Below, in pieces: positions 55,252-64,000 of a stretch of DNA of 64,000 nucleotides. Source of the stretch: Larix kaempferi. Its lineage: Eukaryota > Streptophyta > Pinopsida > Pinales > Pinaceae. The notes below the pieces were generated by a model, which did no database searches, was not told the origin of the DNA, and was given only the letters and a program-made list of their open reading frames with translations. How positions within the stretch are numbered: the first letter of the stretch is position 1; each line of letters begins with the position of its first letter. The position numbers and the translations under genes were made by a program. The DNA is taken from contig BSBM01000151.1 in the NCBI GenBank assembly GCA_027924585.1, positions 9,953,501 through 10,017,500 on the forward strand, in the 5' to 3' direction.

Positions 55252-56782
55252 TGTAGCATCCCCTTCCATCAAGCCAATTCAAGGGAGAGAACATGACTGT
55301 AACATGGGGTGTCTAATTCTTCCCCAAAGCCATAATGGTAAAAGTTTTGCCATTTAAATCAAATGCACAATTAAATTACACAGCGGAATTAAAATACATA
55401 ATTGCACACACACAATAGACATACATCATCATATTTATCTCAAGAAAATGATGCATCATCAGGCAAAGAATCCATCCCATTCTCATGCTATGCACAGACT
55501 TCATACCAATTCCATTACTCATGAATAAATATCATTCTGAATTAGCACAATGCAGAACACATAATGCATATAATTTATAACACATATAACACTTATCTTG
55601 AAGATGAAGCTGTCCAAACAACTGGCTATGTGAGAGCAATGTTCCACCCAAGCATAGATCTCTGTCCATCTTGTATTCTTTCAACTGAGAGATCACCCCC
55701 GAGCTGGGTTGTGTATCCACTAAGGAGGAACTAGCTGGGCTCACTCACAGCCATGGTTTCACTCAACAACTATGCTAAGCCCACACACAGTTGGGTTTGT
55801 TAAGCATATGAAAGACAAAGGAGGGCAATGTTAAGCCAGTGAGCTCAACCACAGAGCTATAGGCATCTCAAATGAATTCAACAGTCAAGGCACCCACATT
55901 ACCTACAACACCCAACACAAGGAAGGTCCCCTTCTCTGCTGCACAATCCCTCAGGCATCCCTTCCCTCCAGTGCTCTTCAGGGTGGGCATAGAAAGGTCC
56001 AGCTGCTAATCCTTGAGATTCTAGCCTTCACTGGGTTTATCAAGCAAACACAACCTCTGCTCAGTCATCCACAATTCGATTTCTCACAATTATGTTCATC
56101 AAATAACTCAATCCCATCACTGATTTTTTGGGCTATCAAAACTGGGTTTTCCAATGGATTTCGGGGTAGCTAATGCTCTCAAATTCACCCCAAGGTTCAT
56201 ATCTATGGATACCCCATTGGATTTTATTGTTAAATACCAAATCTAGGCGTTTTTGGCTCTTCAAAACATGGGTTCTTTCAAAGTTGCGATTTCTAGTTTT
56301 TCTCACTGTTGGCAATTCGTTTTTGGATGAAAATTGATGCTGGTAACTTCCACAACGGAATGGGGATGAGGAAGAAGCAACTCTCATGGGGTAGAGTGAC
56401 TTGTGGTATAAGAAAACAGATCCCATACTCTGCCATACGAATTTATGGGCTGCCCATGCTCCATTGAAGCCATGGATTGAAATCTCCAATAACTTCCTTA
56501 CAACATAAATAAATGTCATCAAGGAAAGTCAAATGGGTTCTCACAATGACATTTGACAGCGTATGGTTCATCCTGACAACCCCCTCACCACTCCCTAGTG
56601 GATACACATGGCCCCCTTTTCATTGGTTTCTTCCGTAGCCAGTTTTGGTATTTTATTGCAATATTAATATTTACATCAATTTACAATATTCCATGGCTCC
56701 ACCCTAAGGAAACATACAACGCAGGTATACAATATTTACATTAAAAGCCAATATTTCACAGGGTCAAAATTGGGGTATTACA
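55252..56782 (-). repeat. Element I 5' LTR
   Basis: 1531 bp, closely similar to 48125-49743 apart from the 88-bp difference. Confidence 0.9.
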
Positions 56783-59309
56783 CTGTCTGTGCGTACAGAG
56801 CATCATCCTTTGAGTGACACACCTTTTGTGTGAGAAAATGGCGTCACTGAAACACTCTACCTGTGTACAAGGTGCGTTAGCCTCAGAAATTTGCATTGCT
56901 CTGCTTTCTGCACTTGCACCGTCTGTGGGTTTTGGATTTTTGGAGCTAGTTTCCTCACTTTTGTCCAGTTTTTTGTGATTTTTCCTTCTTTGATTGGCTT
57001 ATGAATCCATTATAATAGATTTTGGACCTTATATGGACCCTAATTAGCTAAAATTTGGAATATTTTTAAAGCTTTTTGGTTCAAATTTGCAAAACTTGTC
57101 AAAACTAGTTGTGAGATTTTACTATTTTAGGGCCACTTTTAGGCATAATTTTTGTGCTTGCACACCTTCACATGACATTAAAAACATTTTAGGATCAATT
57201 TATCACTGATTTGGAAAATTTTTGGAGGATTTGGTTTGAAATCTTTAAATTTGAAATTTCCCTCCCAAACCCTTAAGGATGGCCTAATTTGGCAAATTTT
57301 TCAAAATTTTCTTATAATTTGTTGTAGATCTGATTGCTTGAGGTCATATTTTTCTTTTAGATCCATGATTTGCTGATATTAGGGTTTATTCCTAACGAAT
57401 TTTGATTCAATTAATATTTTTCAAATGATAAAAATTGAAAAAGCATAAACAATTGTTTAAAGAAATCTTTAGGCCCTTTAATTTTTGAATCCCACACACT
57501 TTCTTATCTAAAACAAGAAACCAAATAACAGTCATGACACATGAAAATAGCATTTGAAAAAATTTCGCAATGATATTTTGCATTAAAAAAAAAAAAATTG
57601 AACATTACAAATAGAGATAATTTGAATTTTTTTTCCCTCCAAAACCGAAAAAACATCTTTAATTGTTCAAATTTTGTTTTGGATCTACAATATTTCATTT
57701 TTTCATGAACAAATAGAGAAAGTTGTAGCTTTAGTCCTCAATTTTCTTGTGATAATTTGTGTCTGAGCCATCGTATCCTCTTCACTTGGGTTTTCGAGTG
57801 ATCTTGTGAATGAGAAAGTGGATCTTATTTGTAATAATTTAGGATTTGATTTTTCAAGCAATTTCTTTTCAAGCCACCATATCCTCTTCACTTAGGATTT
57901 AGAGCTTTCTTGTGAATGAGAAAGTGGATCTTACTTGTAACATAGTAGATTTGAAATTTCGCATACAGTTCTCGAGCTACCGTATCCTCTTCACTTGGGA
58001 TTTCGAGCGATCTTGTAAACGTGAAAGTAGATCTCATGTGTAACATAATTAGATTCATTTTCAATGAGATATTTGTTTGGTTTACATTGATTTTTGAAAT
58101 TAGTAATTAACCATATTTCAGAAGAACTGTTCCTAAATATAAAAAATCTACCAAAACATTTTGCAGCACCAAAACTTCACTAGATTTGGAAATACATTCA
58201 AACATTTGAAAAGAGTTTATGCATGTTGTAAAAAGTTTTTCTTTTAATTCTATTTCGCAACTTGCATGTTTGAAAGACTCACATAAACCTCTAACTTTTC
58301 ATTAGTTTAGAACATTCATCGAATTTAAAGGTGGAGTAGTGAGTATATTGCATTCTTTGGTTCATATTTTTGAGTCAACACACCACCAGTTTCACTTCCA
58401 CTTCTGAAACTAAGCAAAGTACCTTTAAAATTTACGCTTAATCTAAAACTAACAAATATTTGATTTTCATATCACCAACAAGGTTAGGCTAGTTCCGTGT
58501 ATTAGGTTTGGAGAGTTAACACTCATGGGCTATAAATTTTTTTAAACTAGCATTGATTACTGAGAGTTTAAATCCATTAGTAGCAAAATACGCTTGTCGA
58601 AAAAGCAAATCTAACACATGTGTCAAGCATGAGGTCAATCTGTATAAGTAAGGGTGGTACCCCCTTTTACTTGTTTAGTGTGATATGATCTCATCATAGA
58701 ATTCTATGTAAGTGACAAGTCCTCGGGGTGACATCATTTTTCTAAAATACTTGGTTATGAGAGTTGTCTTAGACTTACAACTGTTCCGTCCGACCTTCGA
58801 TTGTGAAGTGGTAAACTTAGTTGCTATTCCTAGTATATCACATAGGCTATTGTGAGTGGAGGACATTTGCAGTACCTGAGATGGACTTTGAAGCTTTTAC
58901 TCCGTGGAAGGGTGATTGGTCAAGAACCAATACTTGCACTCCTGGCGATTAAATTTTATTGTAACTGTTTCTCATACCTTCACTATTAGTAATTGTTTGA
59001 GGCTTGATATCCATCAAAAAATACTAGATTCAGAAGGCCCTCTAATCCAACTTTTCATTGAGCTTCGATTCTTTGGAAAAGTAGACTGCTTGTTTGGATT
59101 CATAGGACTTTTTTACTATGTGGACACTTTTTCTTTTTGTTGAGTCTAGAGTGCCTTAATATTGTTTGATTCTATTTTATGATTAAGAATTTACCATTTT
59201 AAACAAATACTTTTATCAAATTATTCAAAGTGGCTACTCTCCCGATCCTCCAGTCACGACGGCAATGAGGTGAGTCACCAGAAATTGAAGGCTCCGCTAA
59301 ATCACGGAG
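56783..59309 (+). other. Element J leader, part 2
   Basis: Non-coding. Near its start it has motifs of the C-type array (GCATCA 56800, GGCGTCACTGA 56840, GGTGCGTTAG 56872; the last two 33 bp apart). At 57700-58040 a segment is repeated three times ('gccatcgtatcctcttcacttggg', 'gccaccatatcctcttcactt', 'gctaccgtatcctcttcacttggg' at about 57767, 57873, 57976). Confidence 0.7.
57765..58040 (+). repeat. Triplicated segment of about 105 bp in J leader
   Basis: Three copies of 'atcctcttcactt' followed by '...ttgtgaatgagaaagtggatctta', period about 103-106 bp. Confidence 0.8.
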
Positions 59310-61440
59310 ATGGATACTAAAAACCCAACCTTGTGACTTGGAAACTGAAAAAATTATAGATTCAATTAACAACAATAGAGAATAACAACATCAAACAAAT
59401 ACCGAAACTTCACCTAACAAAAAAAACACAAACATTGTTGGTCATATTTCTCCATTTGAAATTGAAACACTAGAGAACAACACAACTACTCACGTAAAAC
59501 CACCTTTGACAAATATTTCAGACTTAGTGGTACTTCACATCAGTGAGTCATTGGATTACATTAATCCTCTTTCAGTTATTGGACCAATATGCAAAATTCA
59601 ACAATTGACCTTATGGCTTCATCGGGAGCACATGGGACTACATCATCACAACCTAAAATAGTTGCTGGAGGTAGCAATACTCCCAATTTGGCTTCTACAT
59701 AAATCCCAATAGTTGGTATATCGGTTATTAGCAAACGTTCAACTAGCACTTCAGTTCCAGTTGGTACAGTCTTGGGTTCCAATCCCATAAGTATATCCAC
59801 TTCATTTGTAGGGATCCCTCTTGAGGGGTGTGCCTTACCAAACATGGGTTTTTCATATAGTTAAGCTAATCAAGGTCAAAACACACAAGGACTAAACCAA
59901 AATCCTCTTGGTATACCTAACACTTGTCCAAATTCTACTTCCGGGAGAAACTCTTCACCATGGAATGGTAATATTCCTGGCGGAAGCAATGAACCATGGA
60001 ACATTCATTCCAATTGGGGTTATTCTCCTCATATTAGTGGAAATTCCTTGGGGGTTTATCCTATGACTTATCCTAACATTTCTAGGGGCAATCCACCTAT
60101 CAACCCCATTCCACAATGGAGTGGAAAGGTTTCGAAAAGTATCCAATCTTCTCGGGGCCCACCTCTATAAGGAGGCAATCAACCCTGGAATGCTTATCTA
60201 AACCAAGGAAATAATCAATGGCATGGTCAGGTTCCGGCAAGTAGCCAATCTTATTGGGGCCTACCTCCGCAAGGGGGTAATTCATCCATCCATTTTGTTC
60301 CACCATGGAATGGACAACATTAATGAAGTAATCAATCTTTTTGGATGCAACCTTTGCAAGGAGGCAATCAACCTTGGAATGATTTTCAATCCCAAGGACA
60401 ACCACCATGGTGTGGTTGGGATATAAGAAGTAACCAATCTTCTTGGGGTCCACCTCCTCAAGGGGGAAATCCACCCATTGGTCATGTCCCTGGAAGTACC
60501 CAATCTTCTCAGGGTTAGTCTCCTCAAGGGGCAAACCCACCTTGGAATTCTTATCACACCCAAGGACCGCATAAATGGAGTGGTCAGGTTCTAGAAAGTA
60601 ACCAATATTTTTTGGGCCTAACCCCGCAAGGGGGAAATCCAACCATTAACCCCATTCCATAATGGAGTGGTTAGGTTCTAGGAAGTAACCAATATTTTTG
60701 GAACTAACTTGCAAGACCTGCGTTTGATCCAACTAGGCTACCACATGGACCTCATGCCAATGGTATGATGGATTCTGTCAACCAAATTAAGCAGATTACC
60801 CAACATTTGGGACAAGTTTCTATTCAGACTTCACAACCCACAGCTGTCTAAGCAATGCAACAACCTTCTAATCCTTCCAACACTTCTAACATCCTCATAG
60901 TCTCATCCATAGACCTTAGAGGAAATAAGAAGAAGTATAAGGGTAATCAAAGTGATAATCCTTCCCAGAGTTCTGAAATCCTTATAGTCCAATCCATATA
61001 CCGTAGAGGAAAGAAGAAGAAATACAAGATTAAGAAAAATGCGAACTCTGGGAAAAGAGATGCACCAAACATGATTCAATGCGGTGGGAAAAAACGAACC
61101 ACTATTTTGACACTGGTACCCTCGCCATATGGAAACCATCCAATCCCCCCACAAGGGGGTAATGATCCCAATGCCAATATCTTCATGTGTAATCATGAGG
61201 TGAACATTCAAACAAGACTTGATTCTTATGGTGTCCCTCTTAGTACATCGGATCAATCGGTATCACAGCCAAGTGGTTCTCTCTCCATTGAGAAACCAAC
61301 CATAGACTTAGTACCGCACCCACCCAAAGGTGTTTTATGTAGAACAATGCATAATCCTAACATGTGAGCTTCTCAGAATGGTAATTCTCTTGAGGACCTA
61401 GCTCAAGTACCATGTTCCATGTCGACCTTGGAGGTATTTC
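59310..61440 (+). pseudogene. gag: Element J gag-like frame, Gln/Gly/Pro repeat-rich
   Basis: Starts at ATG 59310 (MDTKNPT) or ATG 59613 (MASSGAHGTTSSQ), same frame, with about 15 stops. The middle has seven copies of a SNQSSWGPPPQGGNPPW-like motif (60140-60700). A Lys-rich stretch follows (RGKKKKYKIKKN), then LVPHPPKG, NPN and NSLEDLAQVP, which aligns with the pre-protease text of A and C. A capsid domain like that of A (HLWCSSNS, KWYIEQP) was not found. Confidence 0.65.
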
Positions 61441-61670
61441 AATGTCATCCTGAAAAAGGAAGGAACTATTGTCTACAATTAGCGATGTTGATCCATGCGA
61501 CGCGACTTCAATCACATTAGACATAGAACATTCAATATATAGGAGCCCTTCTGAAGTTGCTTTTCATATTAAAGTAAAAACTCATGGAAAGAACATTTTT
61601 CAAACCATATTGGATGAAGGGGCCTCATCCTGTGTAATGTCATTTAAATGTTGGAAAGCATTAGGATCAT
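61441..61670 (+). pseudogene. pro: Element J protease, cut by element E
   Basis: After a frameshift near 61465 reads DIEHSIYRSPSEVAFHIKV, ILDEGASSCVMSFKCWKALG (Asp 61613-61615), matching A. It stops where the E LTR begins at 61671. Confidence 0.78.
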
Positions 61671-62506
61671 TGTTAACACCCAAAAAGTGCTCACTAGCTC
61701 ATTTCCTTAATCACATGACCCATTTGTCCACTTTTCTACCATTTGAGCTTCTAAAGCCATCAAAAGGTCACCAAAAGACCATAATACACCCATTTTTCCC
61801 CTCAAAATAAATATTTTTCCTCAAAAAGGGTCCAGAATTCCCAAAAATATTAAAAGGGAATAAAAATATTCAAAATATTCAAAAAAGAAAAAAAGAGGGA
61901 AAAATGTACCTAAACTATGTTGGTCAATACCATTGGTTTCCTCAAAACCATAATGGTATTCCCCACCATCAAAAACTATAAAAAGGTGGTAGGGGCTCCT
62001 CACTTTCCATCCATCCATCATCCTATCCTCATGCTGTCAAAATCTCTCCTGAGACTTTTGGCCATTTTCAGCATCTTGGAGAAGAAACCATTGGAGCTTG
62101 GAGCTACTCACCCTTGGAGTTGCTCAACATCACATCCTCACCATTTGAGGTGTCTTAATACAAAACATCTATTCTTTTATTTCTTGTTCTTTCTATCAAT
62201 CGTTTTTAAATTTATTTGTTATATGCACATGTTAGTTTAGATTTAGATTTATTGGAGCTTGGAGCTACTCACCCTTGGAGTTGCTCAACATCACATACTC
62301 ACCATTTGAGGTATCTTAATACAAAACATCCATTCTTTTATTTCTTGTTCTTTCTATGAATCGTTTTTAAATTTATTTGTTATATGCACATGTTAGTTTA
62401 GATTTATATTTAATTCATAAACGTTTTTGCTTTCAATATTGAAACTGCTATCACATTGTTGATAGGTGCCCATTGCACAAAGCTTGGTTGCAAAACCAAG
62501 CCAACA
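61671..62506 (+). repeat. Element E 5' LTR
   Basis: 836 bp, TGTTAACACC...AGCCAACA. The first 400 bp align with the A LTR. TATA-like ACTATAAAAAGG at 61975-61986. Contains a 161-bp tandem duplication. Confidence 0.87.
62091..62412 (+). repeat. 161-bp tandem duplication in the E LTR
   Basis: Unit 1 starts at 62091 and unit 2 at 62252, both with ttggagcttggagctactca; only a few differences. Confidence 0.92.
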
Positions 62507-62511
62507 GTTTT

Positions 62512-62529
62512 TGGCGACTCCGTTGGCTT
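62512..62529 (+). other. Element E primer binding site
   Basis: TGGCGACTCCGTTGGC, matching A at its first ten bases. Confidence 0.75.
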
Positions 62530-64000
62530 CGAATTATTAGATCTCAGTCTTTTGCTTTAGATCTTAGTTTTTGTTAGTTTTAATCATTTTGAATACATAG
62601 ATCTCCCATCTTAGACAGCGGATCCATTGCTGTTCTAGATCTTGGCCCTTTCTATTGCCATTAACAGCTTGAAATTTTAATTTTCGGGTTCATTTTTTGG
62701 CGTCCGTTTTCGGCTTTCGCCTCGCGGCTTTTCGCCCGACAGTCGTGTGGCTCATCGCGACCTCGTGGTGCACCGCGGCTACATGGCCATTTTACGTGTT
62801 GCACATCGCGGCTTCATGGACATTTTCTGTGCTACACATCGCGACTGTGCGACCGAAACCTGCGCTGCACATCGCAGCTTTGTGGCCATTTGCCACGCTG
62901 CACATCACGATTGTGCGGCCGAAACCTGCGCTGCACATCGCGACTGTTTCCCCAAAACCCACGATGTTGTTATTTTGAATTTGGCCAATTTTTTAGAAAC
63001 TTTTTTGCTATATTTTTTGCCCATTTAGCCTTTTTTACAACATTATTTTTTCTGCATTTTTACAGCCATAATAAATCTTTTTCTATTTATATATATACTC
63101 CATTAAAAAGTCTTTTTAAAAAATTTCAGTAATTGAAAGAAATATTTTTTGCATTCTATTTAGATCAAAGGTTTTTATGTTTATATGTTCAATAGTTTGC
63201 CCAAGCAATTTTCTAAGAGATCCATTTATTTCTTGAAATATTTATGTTATTTGCTTCCCTTTAAATTATTTCAAAGATCCATTATTTTTGAATAGTTTTT
63301 TCAAGCATTTACATTTTAAAAAAAAAACCTTTATTTTTTGCAAAATTGGAAGCGTCTTTTCTTTCATTTGTAATCAATCGCCCAAGTAAGGCAAATCAAT
63401 TTCAGTTATATAATCACACGTGCACCCAATCTGCCACATTATTCAAACTGAGCCTTAAAATTTACCTTAACTCAACAAGCTTTTTAACCCCACTTGGGGA
63501 GCACTTAAAAGAATCTTGTAGTTAGGTAGAATTGAGGGGATAGGTATACCAATAACACCCCTCAATTATTTACATTTGAGACATAGTGGTTGTCTTTAGG
63601 GTCCCAAAAAATCTCTTATAATTTTGACACAGTTATCAACCAATTTATTGGAAAGGCCTCTCCCTTAGGAGGGTTGAAGTAGCCAGAATGGTTCCGGAAG
63701 CCTGAGTGGAATACCGCAATCCATTCAGTAACCGAAGGATACCTTTCGAAGTTCTCGGTGTACACCTGTATGGGGGTACAACGGCGATAGAACCAAACTG
63801 CAGATTCACCCAACCGAATGTGTCATGAACGGGGTATCCTAGTTGCCACTCTTTAGGATTGTCTACCTGGTGTCCCTCTCGGTAGGGGGATATCTAGCCG
63901 TTGATTCAACACTCTATATTGTCTGACTTGGATTTCATCACCTTGCAGAGAATATCGTTTGTTGACTCAGAATACTTCTAGTTAGGTGTTTGCATGATAC
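62530..64000 (+). other. Element E 5' leader
   Basis: Leader similar to A's. From 63410 onward it aligns with A 1780-2400. No gene; the frames at 62697-63132 read through the array. Confidence 0.75.
62769..62942 (+). repeat. 33-bp tandem array in the E leader
   Basis: CACATCGCG-type half-sites at 62802, 62835, 62868, 62901 and 62934, exactly 33 bp apart, with a decayed unit at 62769. Upstream halves read CGCTG or TGCTA rather than GCGAT, so the inverted-repeat partner is weaker than in A. Confidence 0.82.

Larger units (their letters stand above)
48125..56782 (-). mobile_element. Element I: chromodomain Ty3/gypsy retrotransposon with internal pol deletion
   Basis: 8.66 kb on the minus strand with LTRs 55252-56782 (5') and 48125-49743 (3'). 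LTRs start TGTAATACCCCAATTTTG, typical of Del/Tekay chromoviruses. Primer site, leader with a GC-rich tandem array, gag, protease, truncated RT, integrase with chromodomain and polypurine tract are present. CTATC/CTGTC flanks indicate insertion into J. RT catalytic part and RNase H are missing, so it is non-autonomous. Confidence 0.92.
47145..61670 (+). mobile_element. Element J: Tat-like retrotransposon, split by I and E
   Basis: 5' LTR, 'TGGCGAC' primer site, leader (interrupted by I), repeat-rich gag-like frame, protease. It is cut at 61670 by element E, and the rest lies beyond the window. The protease and NIVEDLA-equivalent text match A and C. Confidence 0.72.
61671..64000 (+). mobile_element. 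Element E: A-family retrotransposon, 5' end only
   Basis: 5' LTR, primer site and leader similar to A; continues beyond the window. Inserted in J's protease. Confidence 0.85.

Overview
This 64-kb window is plant nuclear DNA made almost entirely of nested Ty3/gypsy LTR retrotransposons. I found no host gene, tRNA, rRNA, bacterial operon or CRISPR array. Plant origin is inferred from chromodomain-bearing and Tat/Ogre-like gypsy lineages, retroelement-carried plant mobile domain (PMD) genes, tRNA-iMet and 'TGGCGACTCC'-type primer sites, and multi-level nesting typical of large plant genomes (perhaps a gymnosperm, but the species cannot be read from this sequence).

Layout. Element A (95-21828, +) is a decayed Tat/Ogre-like element: LTR, leader with a 33-bp array, gag, protease, RT, RNase H, integrase, a second archaeal-type RNase H (aRNH), then an antisense PMD gene and a long 3' region. 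Element B (11986-18127, +), a chromodomain gypsy element, sits inside A's PMD gene. B has an intact 1439-codon gag-pol, LTRs differing at one base and a perfect 5-bp target duplication. Element C (21829-36909, -) is a diverged Tat relative in the opposite orientation with the same domain order and its own antisense PMD pseudogene. Its outer 3' LTR end is missing where it meets A.

From 36910 to 47145 lie older remnants: the 3' end of a B-like element (K); a minus-strand gypsy pol relic (G) split by a non-coding LTR element (F, 38589-42576) that itself contains a solo-LTR-like segment; and a Tat-type 3' fragment (H). Element J (+, from about 47145) is another Tat-like element. Its leader is split by element I (48125-56782, -), a chromodomain gypsy element with an internal pol deletion. 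Its protease is split by element E (61671 to window end, +), an A-family element of which only the 5' LTR and leader are visible.

The most interesting feature is shared by A and C: an antisense PMD gene, probably with an intron at one conserved position, preceded directly by an array of short inverted-repeat motifs. Related arrays, mostly of 33-bp period, recur in the 5' leaders of A, C, E and J. Gag, protease, RT/RNase H, integrase and aRNH would serve the replication cycle. The PMD product is not needed for that and may act on the host or on the arrays (inference).
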